A stretch of DNA of 64,000 bases from Streptomyces sp. R21 (GTDB lineage Bacteria; Actinomycetota; Actinomycetes; Streptomycetales; Streptomycetaceae). The notes under the pieces are model-generated. The model did no database searches. It was not told the origin of the DNA and worked only from the letters and a program-made list of their open reading frames with translations. A program made the translations under genes and the position numbers. Location: positions 7,233,001 to 7,297,000 of the forward strand of contig NZ_CP163435.1 of the NCBI RefSeq assembly GCF_041051975.1, read 5' to 3'. Every line of letters begins with the position of its first letter. The first letter of the stretch is position 1. This document shows positions 25,217 to 32,709 of the stretch, one piece after another.

Positions 25217-25546
25217 TGCGCCGCCTTCCGGATACGGAGGGGGCACGCGAAGGGGGTTCCTTCGACGCTCTCCCTCAGCGGTAAGGGGTATTCGGGGGTG
25301 CCCTTGGTCTTTGGCAGGACAGGGCGGCGGGCTCTTGTAGGAGCCCGTCGGTGACTGTAACTCCCTGATCGATGATCGATCAAAGGGTTGAAGGGGAAAA
25401 CCTCTTCAAGCCGAGAAAGTCGGCACCCGGTGCCTTCAGGGCAGGCACGGGGTGCCTTGAAATCGAAGGTTTACGCAGGTCGGGACACGTCTGAGCGGCT
25501 ACTCGCTCCGCTGTGCCGGGACCGCCGAGGCGCACGCGGGTGCCGC
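25217..25546. promoter_or_regulatory. aceE leader and promoter region
   Basis: This 330-bp region separates aceE from the GntR gene on the same strand. It contains the 17-bp palindrome at 25366-25382, about 150 bp upstream of the aceE start, and another inverted segment (GGCACCCGGTGCC-like and GGCACGGGGTGCC) at about 25421-25457 that may act as terminator or operator. No gene was seen. Confidence 0.6.
25366..25382. promoter_or_regulatory. Perfect palindrome, candidate operator of aceE
   Basis: TGATCGATGATCGATCA is a perfect 17-bp palindrome with 8-bp arms around one base. The position between a GntR/FCD regulator gene and aceE is typical for an operator. It is AT-richer than its surroundings. 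The match to a particular regulator is inference. Confidence 0.55.
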
Positions 25547-26170
25547 TCACGGCCGCGGCGCGCACCCGAGTACATGGGCCTTCACCAGTTCCGCGATCAG
25601 CGGATCCCGCCGCCGGAAGGCCTCCACGAGCGCCTCGTGCTCCTCCGCGTACGACTGCTGGACCGTGCCCAGCCAGCGGATGGACAGCGCCGTGAACACC
25701 TCGATGCCCAGGCCCTCCCAGGTGTGCAGGAGCACGGAGTTGTTCGCGGCGCGGACGAGTTCGCGGTGGAAGGCGACCGTGTGGCGGACCTGGCCGGTAC
25801 CGTCCGCCAGGCGGTCGGCCTCGTACAGCGCGGCGACGTGCGGCTCCAGGGCCGAGCAGTCCTCGGCGAGCCGCCCGGCCGCCAGCTCCGCCGCGATGGC
25901 CTCCAGACCGGCCCGGACCGGATAGCTCTCCTCCAGGTCGGCGGCGGTCAGATTCCGCACCCGTACGCCCTTGTTGGGGGCCGACTCGATCAGGCGCAGC
26001 GACTCCAGCTCGCGCAGCGCCTCCCGTACGGGCGTCTGGCTGACCTCGAGCTCGGTCGCGATCCGGCGCTCCACGATCCGCTCGCCCGGCTTCCAGCGCC
26101 CGCTGACGATCCCCTCCACGATGTGCTCGCGGATCTGTTCGCGCAGCGAGTGGACGACGGGCGCGGTCAT
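25547..26170 (-). CDS. GntR-family (FCD/FadR-type) transcriptional regulator
   Basis: A 207-residue regulator. The N-terminal winged HTH reads SLREQIREHIVEGIVSGRWKPGERIVERRIATELEVSQTPVREALRELE, with the LEVSQTPVREAL recognition helix typical of GntR proteins. The FCD ligand-binding domain follows at about 80-200. ATG at 26170 is preceded by AAGGAG. It is transcribed toward aceE, 330 bp away, and may control it in response to an organic acid, as PdhR does in enterobacteria. That functional parallel is inference. Confidence 0.9.
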   Translation of the reverse strand: MTAPVVHSLREQIREHIVEGIVSGRWKPGERIVERRIATELEVSQTPVREALRELESLRLIESAPNKGVRVRNLTAADLEESYPVRAGLEAIAAELAAGRLAEDCSALEPHVAALYEADRLADGTGQVRHTVAFHRELVRAANNSVLLHTWEGLGIEVFTALSIRWLGTVQQSYAEEHEALVEAFRRRDPLIAELVKAHVLGCAPRP

Positions 26171-26448
26171 GAGGGCTCCTTCGGGAGGGGCGCACCGGCC
26201 CCAAGGGCGTTTGACGTTTAGACAATAAGGCCGGGCTTCCCCCGGTGAGGGGCGCACGGGGGCGCTTTCGCGCAGGTGAGACGAGACTTACACGCCCCCA
26301 GAGGGCTGTCCTTTGTAAAGACCCGTACCGGGTAAGACCCGGCGGTGTCACGGCCGTGTCACCCGTTGAACCTCCGGGCCGCAAAAACGTGTGGCGGTGA
26401 GCACAGGGGCTTCCGCCAGGGGTGCCGCTGGGCCATCAGGGGGATGTC

Positions 26449-27132
26449 ATGAGCGGACGGGGACGCAAGCGGGCACTGCGTTGGGGGATCGCGGCGGCCG
26501 TGGCCGGGACGGTCCTGGGCCTGACGGGCTGCCAGCCGATGGACACCTCGGCGGCGGGCGAGCCGAGCGGTACGCAGACGGGGACCGCCCCGGTGGGCGC
26601 CGGCTCGGCCGGTCAGCCCACGGGCCCCGGCGGCGCCTGCGTCTTCGTCAAGCCGGACGGCGCCCAGAAGTTCGGCCACACCGGCTGGGGCTTCCGGGTC
26701 ACCGGCACCGACCGCTGGGTCTACGGCGCCGTCGAGAACCCGACCAACGCCCTGTACACCCCGCCCGGCGGCTACATCGGCGCCTGGCACGCGGAGGGCA
26801 CGTACGCCCGGATGCTCGGCGACATGTCCCGGGACACCCACAACCCCGGCAGGTCGAAGCACCCGTACACCCGCTACCGCTGCACCGGTTCCGCCACCAG
26901 TGACGTGTCGTCGGCCCGCGCGAAGATCACCGAGGTCGAGCAGCGCGGCTTCCTCGTCGGCATCGACCCGGACTCCGGTGACCTCGGCTCCCGGGACTGC
27001 CTCGACGCTACGTACGACGTCCTGAAGGCGTACCGGACACGGCATCTGACGCCCGCCTACCAGACGGAGATCCCGAACGTGTGGGTCGAGACGCTGGTCC
27101 TGTGGACGGACAGGACCCTCAAGCCGCAGTAG
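26449..27132 (+). CDS. Putative lipoprotein
   Basis: A 227-residue protein with a lipoprotein signal peptide: basic start (MSGRGRKRALRW), hydrophobic core and lipobox LTGC with C28. A Gly/Thr/Ala/Ser-rich linker follows, then a folded domain (about 60-227, GACVFVKPDGAQKFGHTGWGFRV). That domain has an amidase/peptidase-like feel (GHTGWGF, HNPGRSKHPYTRYRC) but no catalytic set I can name. Likely anchored outside the membrane. It ends in a hairpin shared with the convergent sucB gene. Confidence 0.75.
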   Translation: MSGRGRKRALRWGIAAAVAGTVLGLTGCQPMDTSAAGEPSGTQTGTAPVGAGSAGQPTGPGGACVFVKPDGAQKFGHTGWGFRVTGTDRWVYGAVENPTNALYTPPGGYIGAWHAEGTYARMLGDMSRDTHNPGRSKHPYTRYRCTGSATSDVSSARAKITEVEQRGFLVGIDPDSGDLGSRDCLDATYDVLKAYRTRHLTPAYQTEIPNVWVETLVLWTDRTLKPQ

Positions 27133-27135
27133 ACC

Positions 27136-27175
27136 GCGACGCCCCCGCCCGGAAGGTTCCGGACAGGGGCGTCGC
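27136..27175. terminator. Bidirectional hairpin between lipoprotein gene and sucB
   Basis: GCGACGCCCC (27136-27145) pairs with GGGGCGTCGC (27166-27175). The loop contains a smaller GGAA/TTCC stem. Confidence 0.8.
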
Positions 27176-27192
27176 AGGCGTACGGATGCGGA

Positions 27193-28998
27193 TTACAGGC
27201 CGAGCTCGACCTCGAACTCGCCCGCTTCCAGGATCGCCTTGACCGCGGTCAGGTAACGGGCCGCGTCGGCGCCGTCCACCAGACGGTGGTCGTAGGAGAG
27301 CGTCAGGTACGTCATGTCGCGGACGCCGATGACGGTGCCCTCTTCCGTCTCGATGACGGCCGGACGCTTGACCGTGGCGCCGATGCCCAGGATCGCGACC
27401 TGGTTCGGCGGCACGATGATCGTGTCGAAGAGCGCGCCGCGCGAACCGGTGTTGCTGATCGTGAAGGTCGCGCCGGACAGCTCGTCCGGGGTGATCTTGT
27501 TCGCCCGGACCTTGCCCGCCAGGTCGGCGGTGGCCTTGGCGATACCGGCGATGTTCAGGTCGCCCGCGTGCTTGATGACCGGGGTCATCAGGCCCTTCTC
27601 GGAGTCCACCGCGATACCGATGCTCTCGGTGTCGAAGTAGGTGATCGTGCCCTCTTCGACGTTGATCCGGGCGTTGACGGCCGGGTGGGCCTTCAGCGCC
27701 TGGGCCGCCGCCTTCACGAAGAACGGCATCGGGGAGAGCTTGACGCCCTCGCGGGCCGCGAAGGAGTCCTTCGCCTGCGCGCGGAGCTTCATCAGCTTGG
27801 TGATGTCGACCTCGACGACCGAGGACAGCTGGGCCTGCTCGTGCAGGGCCTTCACCATGTTGTCGCCGATGACCTTGCGGATGCGGGGCATCTTGACGGT
27901 CTGGCCACGCAGCGGGGAGGCCTCCAGGGTCGGAGTCTTCTTCGCGGCGGTGGCGGCGGCCGGGGCGGCAGCGGCCGGAGCCGGAGCAGCGGCGGCGGCC
28001 TTCGCGGCCTCGGCGGCGGCGAGGACGTCCTGCTTGCGGATACGACCGCCGACGCCGGTGCCCTTGACGGAGGCCAGGTCGACGCCGTTCTCGGCGGCGA
28101 GCTTGCGCACCAGCGGGGTCACGTAGGCGCCGTCGTCACCGGAGGTCGCGGCGGGAGCCGGGGCCGGGGTGACGGGGGCGGCCGCGACCGGCGCGGGAGC
28201 CGGGGCCGCGGGCTGGACCGGAGCCGGAGCGGCGGCGGTCGGGGCGGCCGGGGCGGCCGGAGCAGCGGGGGCCGGAGCCGGAGCGGCGGGCGCGGCGGGG
28301 GCCGCGGGAGCAGCCGGAGCCGGGGCAGCGGCGGCGGGCGCGGCCGGAGCGGCGGGGGCTGCCGCGGGGGCGGCACCCGGCGCACCGACGACGGCCAGCT
28401 TGGCGCCGACCTCCGCCGTCTCGTCCTCGCCGACGACGATCTCCAGCAGGACGCCGGCGACCGGCGACGGGATCTCGGTGTCGACCTTGTCGGTGGAGAC
28501 CTCGAGCAGCGGCTCGTCCTCCGCGACCTCCTCGCCGACCTGCTTCAGCCAGCGGGTGACGGTGCCCTCGGTGACCGACTCGCCCAGCGCGGGCAGCACG
28601 ACGTCGGTACCGGAGGCGCCACCGGCCGGAGCGGCGGGGGCGGCGGCGGGGGCCGGGGCGGCCGGAGCCGCGGGGGCCTCGGCGACCGGGGCCGGAGCGG
28701 CCGCGGGGGCCGGCTCGGGCTCGGCGGCCGGAGCCGGGGCTGCGGCAGCGGGCGCGCCCGTGCCGTCGTCGATGATGGCCAGCTCGGCGCCGACCTCCAC
28801 CGTCTCGTCCTCGGCGACCTTGATGGACGCGAGCACTCCGGCGGCGGGCGAGGGGATCTCGGTGTCGACCTTGTCGGTCGACACCTCCAGCAGCGGCTCG
28901 TCGGCCTCGACGCGCTCGCCCTCGGCCTTCAGCCAGCGAGTGACAGTGCCCTCGGTGACGCTCTCACCGAGCGCCGGAAGGGTTACGGAAACCGCCAT
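27193..28998 (-). CDS. sucB: Dihydrolipoamide acyltransferase (E2) with two lipoyl domains
   Basis: A 601-residue E2 protein. Two near-identical lipoyl domains at about 1-75 and 128-203 each carry the lipoylated lysine in EVSTDKVDTEIPS. Long Ala/Pro-rich linkers separate them from the peripheral subunit-binding domain (about 305-345, TPLVRKLAAENGVDLASVKGTG). The catalytic domain ends with the active-site YDHRLVDGADA. It acts with AceE, SucA-like E1 and Lpd in 2-oxoacid oxidation. Annotated as succinyltransferase by family custom; in actinobacteria it may also serve pyruvate dehydrogenase. It follows lpd by about 90 bp. Confidence 0.93.
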   Translation of the reverse strand: MAVSVTLPALGESVTEGTVTRWLKAEGERVEADEPLLEVSTDKVDTEIPSPAAGVLASIKVAEDETVEVGAELAIIDDGTGAPAAAAPAPAAEPEPAPAAAPAPVAEAPAAPAAPAPAAAPAAPAGGASGTDVVLPALGESVTEGTVTRWLKQVGEEVAEDEPLLEVSTDKVDTEIPSPVAGVLLEIVVGEDETAEVGAKLAVVGAPGAAPAAAPAAPAAPAAAAPAPAAPAAPAAPAAPAPAPAAPAAPAAPTAAAPAPVQPAAPAPAPVAAAPVTPAPAPAATSGDDGAYVTPLVRKLAAENGVDLASVKGTGVGGRIRKQDVLAAAEAAKAAAAAPAPAAAAPAAATAAKKTPTLEASPLRGQTVKMPRIRKVIGDNMVKALHEQAQLSSVVEVDITKLMKLRAQAKDSFAAREGVKLSPMPFFVKAAAQALKAHPAVNARINVEEGTITYFDTESIGIAVDSEKGLMTPVIKHAGDLNIAGIAKATADLAGKVRANKITPDELSGATFTISNTGSRGALFDTIIVPPNQVAILGIGATVKRPAVIETEEGTVIGVRDMTYLTLSYDHRLVDGADAARYLTAVKAILEAGEFEVELGL

Positions 28999-29089
28999 GG
29001 TTTCTGTTGCTCCTTACGAATGGTGCGGAAGTCTGTGGTCGTCGTCGCGCCCAGGTGCGACGCGGTGACTGAATTCAGCCGGGACTGGA

Positions 29090-30478
29090 TCAGTCGTGCG
29101 AGTGCAGCGGCTTGCCCGCGAGGGCCAGGTGGGCCTCGCCGAGCGCCTCGTTCTGCGTCGGGTGGGCGTGGATCAGCTGGGCGACCTCGGCGGGCAGCGC
29201 TTCCCAGTTGTAGATCAGCTGGGCTTCGCCGACCTGCTCGCCCATACGGTCACCGACCATGTGGACGCCGACCACGGCACCGTCCTTGACCTGGACGAGC
29301 TTGATCTCGCCCGAGGTGTTCAGGATCTTGCTCTTGCCGTTGCCCGCGAGGTTGTACTTCAGAGCGACGACCTTGTCCGCGCCGTAGATCTCCTTGGCCT
29401 TGGCCTCGGTGATCCCCACGGAGGCGACCTCGGGGTGGCAGTACGTCACCCGGGGGACACCGTCGTAGTCGATCGGAACGGTCTTGAGACCGGCCAGACG
29501 CTCCGCCACCAGGATGCCCTCGGCGAAGCCGACGTGCGCGAGCTGGAGCGTCGGGACCAGGTCACCGACGGCGGAGATCGTCGGGACGTTCGTCCGCATG
29601 TACTCGTCGACCAGGACGTAGCCGCGGTCCATCGCGACGCCCTGCTCCTCGTAGCCGAGGCCGGCCGAGACCGGGCCGCGGCCGACGGCGACGAGCAGCA
29701 CCTCGGCCTCGAACTCCTTGCCGTCGGCAAGGGTGACCTTGACACCGTTCGCGGTGTACTCGGCCTTCGAGAAGAAGGTGCCCAGGTTGAACTTGATGCC
29801 GCGCTTGCGGAACGCGCGCTCAAGAAGCTTGGAGGAGTTCTCGTCCTCGACCGGGACGAGGTGCTTGAGGCCCTCGATCACCGTCACGTCGGTGCCGAAG
29901 GACTTCCACGCCGAGGCGAACTCGACGCCGATGACGCCGCCGCCGAGCACGATCGCGGACTGCGGGACGCGGTCCAGGACCAGCGCGTGGTCGGACGAGA
30001 TGATGCGGTTGCCGTCGATCTCCAGGCCCGGCAGCGACTTCGGCACGGAGCCGGTCGCGAGGAGCACGTGGCGGCCCTGGATGCGCTGGCCGTTCACGTC
30101 GACCGAGGTCGGGGACGACAGACGGCCCTCGCCCTCGATGTACGTCACCTTGCGGGACGCGATAAGACCCTGCAGACCCTTGTACAGGCCCGAGATGACG
30201 CCGTCCTTGTACTTGTGGACGGCCGCGATGTCGATGCCCTCGAAGGTGGTCTTCACGCCGAACTGACCGGCCTCGCGGGCCTGGTCGGCGATCTCGCCGG
30301 CGTGCAGCAGAGCCTTGGTGGGGATGCAGCCGTTGTGCAGGCAGGTTCCGCCGACCTTGCCCTTCTCGATCAGGGCGACGTCCAGGCCCAGCTGCGCTCC
30401 GCGCAGCGCCGCGGCGTAACCGCCGCTACCGCCGCCGAGGATCACTAGGTCGAAAACGGTGCTGGCGTCGTTCGCCAC
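29090..30478 (-). CDS. lpd: Dihydrolipoyl dehydrogenase (E3)
   Basis: A 462-residue flavoprotein disulfide reductase. It has the FAD motif VILGGGSGGYAAALRGAQLG, the redox-active disulfide in GGTCLHNGCIPTK, the NAD-binding VLGGGVIGVEFASAW and the C-terminal His-Glu pair in HAHPTQNEALGEA. It reoxidises dihydrolipoyl groups of E2. GTG at 30478 follows GGAGG and gives the family length; the upstream open frame has no homology. It is upstream of sucB and probably co-transcribed. Confidence 0.96.
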   Translation of the reverse strand: MANDASTVFDLVILGGGSGGYAAALRGAQLGLDVALIEKGKVGGTCLHNGCIPTKALLHAGEIADQAREAGQFGVKTTFEGIDIAAVHKYKDGVISGLYKGLQGLIASRKVTYIEGEGRLSSPTSVDVNGQRIQGRHVLLATGSVPKSLPGLEIDGNRIISSDHALVLDRVPQSAIVLGGGVIGVEFASAWKSFGTDVTVIEGLKHLVPVEDENSSKLLERAFRKRGIKFNLGTFFSKAEYTANGVKVTLADGKEFEAEVLLVAVGRGPVSAGLGYEEQGVAMDRGYVLVDEYMRTNVPTISAVGDLVPTLQLAHVGFAEGILVAERLAGLKTVPIDYDGVPRVTYCHPEVASVGITEAKAKEIYGADKVVALKYNLAGNGKSKILNTSGEIKLVQVKDGAVVGVHMVGDRMGEQVGEAQLIYNWEALPAEVAQLIHAHPTQNEALGEAHLALAGKPLHSHD

Positions 30479-30839
30479 GTCACGTCCTCCATGCATGTGC
30501 GCCGTACGCCGGTCGTCAGTGACCGGGCGGCGGCTGGTGTCCGGCCGCTCTTTCTTCGGCCCTGTGGTGGGGGCCCTGTCCTGCCGAGAACCCATCTTCG
30601 CACTTGTCGACGGGTGGCGGGACGCCGGGCCGGGGTGTGAGACGTCTGATCCATCACGTCTCCATCAGCTCGCGAGGTCGCGGCCGTGTGCGAACGTACG
30701 GATTTCGTCGAGTTTCGTTGAGGGCGAAATCGTCGTACGCCCATGTGGAGTGCCGTTCGCGCATGAGTACGGCCCCCGGAATGAGCGCGGCCCCGGGCAT
30801 GAGTGCGATGCCCGGGGCCGTACAGCGAACTCAGGGGAC
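30479..30839. other. Intergenic region between pepA and lpd
   Basis: A 361-bp gap on the minus strand, holding the pepA terminator at 30789-30819 and the lpd promoter region. Short ATGAG-containing repeats near 30770-30805 are part of the terminator. No gene was seen. Confidence 0.65.
30789..30819 (-). terminator. Terminator after pepA
   Basis: GGCCCCGGGCAT (30789-30800) pairs perfectly with ATGCCCGGGGCC (30808-30819) around a 7-nt loop, about 20 bp past the pepA stop. Confidence 0.88.
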
Positions 30840-32363
30840 TCAGCCCAGCTCGCCCTCCGCCGTCAGCTCGGCGAGGCGGACCAGGGTGCGGACCGCGGAG
30901 CCGGTGCCGCCCTTGGGGGTGTAGCCGAAGGGGGCCGACTCGTTGAAGGCCGGGCCGGCGATGTCGAGGTGCGCCCAGGTGATGCCCTCGCCGACGAACT
31001 CCTGGAGGAACAGGCCGGCGACCAGGCCGCCGCCCATGCGCTCGCCCATGTTGGCGATGTCGGCGGTGGGGGAGTCCATGCCCTTGCGCAGGTGCTCGGG
31101 CAGCGGCATCGGCCAGGACTCCTCGCCGACCTCCTCGGCGGCGTCGACGATGGCGGCGCGGAAGGCGTCGTCGTTGGCCATCACACCGAAGGTGCGGTTG
31201 CCGAGGGCCAGCACCATGGCGCCGGTCAGCGTCGCCACGTCGACGATCGCGTCCGGCTTCTCCTCGGACGCCTTCCACAGCGCGTCCGCGAGGACCAGGC
31301 GGCCCTCGGCGTCGGTGTTGAGGACCTCGACGGTCTTGCCGCTGTACATGTGCAGCACGTCGCCGGGGCGGGTGGCGGAGCCCGACGGCATGTTCTCGGC
31401 GAGCGCCAGCCAGCCGGTGACGTTCACTTCGAGGCCGAGGCGCGCGGCGGCGACCACGGCGGCGAAGACCGCCGCCGCACCGCTCATGTCGCACTTCATC
31501 GTCTCGTTGTGCCCGGCGGGCTTCAGCGAGATGCCGCCCGAGTCGTAGGTGATGCCCTTGCCGACGAACGCCAGGTGCTTCTTCGCCTTGGAGCTGCTGT
31601 ACGACAGCTTCACCAGACGCGGCGGGGCCTCGGAACCGGCGCCCACGCCGAGGATGCCGCCGAAGCCGCCCTTGGCCAGGGCCTTCTCGTCGAGCACCTC
31701 CACCTTGATGCCGTGCTCCTTGGCGGCGACCTGCGCGACGGCGGCGAACGCCTCCGGGTCCAGGTCGTTCGGCGGGGTGTTGATGAGGTCGCGGGCGCGG
31801 TTGAGCTCCTCGCTCACGGCGACGGCGCGCTCGATCGCGGCCTTGTACGCCTTGTCGCGGGGCTTGCCGCCGAGCAGCGCCACCTCGGCGAGCGGGGCCT
31901 TGCCGTTGCCCTTGGCGTTCTTGCCGTTCTCCTTGTACGCGTCGAAGGCGTACGCGCCGAGCAGGGCACCCTCGGCGACGGCGCCCGCGTCGGCGGCGTC
32001 GGTGATCGGCAGGGCGAAGGCGGCCTTCTTGGAACCGGCCAGGGCGCGGGCGACGGCACCGGCGGCGCGGCGCAGTTCCTCGGCGCCGTACGTCTCGTCG
32101 TCCTCGGGGGCCGCTCCCAGTCCGACGGCGACCACGACGGGCGCCTTGAAACCGGAGGGTGCGGGCAGCTTCGTCACCTCGCCCTCGGCGCCGGACGCGC
32201 CGAGGGTCTGAAGGACGTCGGCGAGCCGGCCGTCGTAGGCCTTGTCCACGGCCTCGGCGCCCGGCGCGACGACCGGGCCCTTGTCGCCCTTCGCGACACC
32301 GACGACGATCGCGTCGGCCCGCAGTCCGGACGCCGCGGCGGTGCTGAGAGTGAGAGCAGTCAC
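30840..32363 (-). CDS. pepA: Leucyl aminopeptidase (M17)
   Basis: A 507-residue cytosolic zinc aminopeptidase. Metal-binding and catalytic motifs are KGITYDSGGISLKP and the M17 signature NTDAEGRLVLADAL. It removes N-terminal residues from peptides; some homologues also bind DNA. The GTG at 32363 gives the usual N-terminus (TALTLSTAAASGLRADAIVVG). A perfect hairpin follows the stop. It is upstream of lpd in the conserved Streptomyces order. Confidence 0.95.
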   Translation of the reverse strand: MTALTLSTAAASGLRADAIVVGVAKGDKGPVVAPGAEAVDKAYDGRLADVLQTLGASGAEGEVTKLPAPSGFKAPVVVAVGLGAAPEDDETYGAEELRRAAGAVARALAGSKKAAFALPITDAADAGAVAEGALLGAYAFDAYKENGKNAKGNGKAPLAEVALLGGKPRDKAYKAAIERAVAVSEELNRARDLINTPPNDLDPEAFAAVAQVAAKEHGIKVEVLDEKALAKGGFGGILGVGAGSEAPPRLVKLSYSSSKAKKHLAFVGKGITYDSGGISLKPAGHNETMKCDMSGAAAVFAAVVAAARLGLEVNVTGWLALAENMPSGSATRPGDVLHMYSGKTVEVLNTDAEGRLVLADALWKASEEKPDAIVDVATLTGAMVLALGNRTFGVMANDDAFRAAIVDAAEEVGEESWPMPLPEHLRKGMDSPTADIANMGERMGGGLVAGLFLQEFVGEGITWAHLDIAGPAFNESAPFGYTPKGGTGSAVRTLVRLAELTAEGELG

Positions 32364-32709
32364 GGTGGTGAAATCTCGCTTCCATTGAGTTGCTGAGGTC
32401 GATCTGGGATGGGTCGACCGGGCCCGAGGACTGACCCTAGATCCGGCCCGAAGGTGAGGTCTCGACGGGGGCGGTCTCGGCGGGGGCGGTCAGACGTCCG
32501 GGACGAGCCTACGCGCGGGCCCGGGTTTCGCTCATTCCTACGGGCGTTCACCTGTGGGTGGCGTCGTGGCTACTTCTCACCCATCACTCCATGTGACCTG
32601 GTCCACACTCGTCGTGTTCCGGTGAGCGACCCGCTCGCCGCTTTGCATCATTTCCACGGATCCTCCTCTGAAATACCACAAAGAGGATCTCTGGGGGGAA
32701 GGTCCGACC
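32364..32709. promoter_or_regulatory. Divergent promoter region of pepA and the exopolysaccharide operon
   Basis: This 346-bp region separates the divergent pepA and deacetylase genes. It includes tandem GGGGGCGGTC-type repeats near 32465-32490 and a spaced inverted repeat, GATCCTC (32659-32665) with GAGGATC (32683-32689), immediately ahead of the deacetylase ribosome site (GGGGGGAAGG). The latter could form a leader hairpin or bind a regulator. No gene was seen. Confidence 0.55.

Noticed and set aside
21212..25354. A 1380-codon open frame on the plus strand across the WYL and aceE genes
   Set aside because: It is the antisense shadow of two clear minus-strand genes; its translation is low-complexity Arg/Val/Gly-rich with no domain, as is usual in very GC-rich DNA.
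26440..27132. Peptidase or amidase activity of the lipoprotein at 26.4-27.1 kb
   Set aside because: The Cys and His residues do not form a catalytic arrangement I can defend, so it is left as unknown function.
27961..28380. Repetitive GCGGCCGGAGC-type sequence as a repeat element
   Set aside because: It encodes the Ala/Pro linker of the E2 protein, so codon-level repetition explains it.
27286..29289. A 667-codon Gly/Arg-rich plus-strand frame opposite sucB
   Set aside because: It is produced by the Ala/Pro linkers of SucB read in reverse; no start signal or homologous domain is visible.
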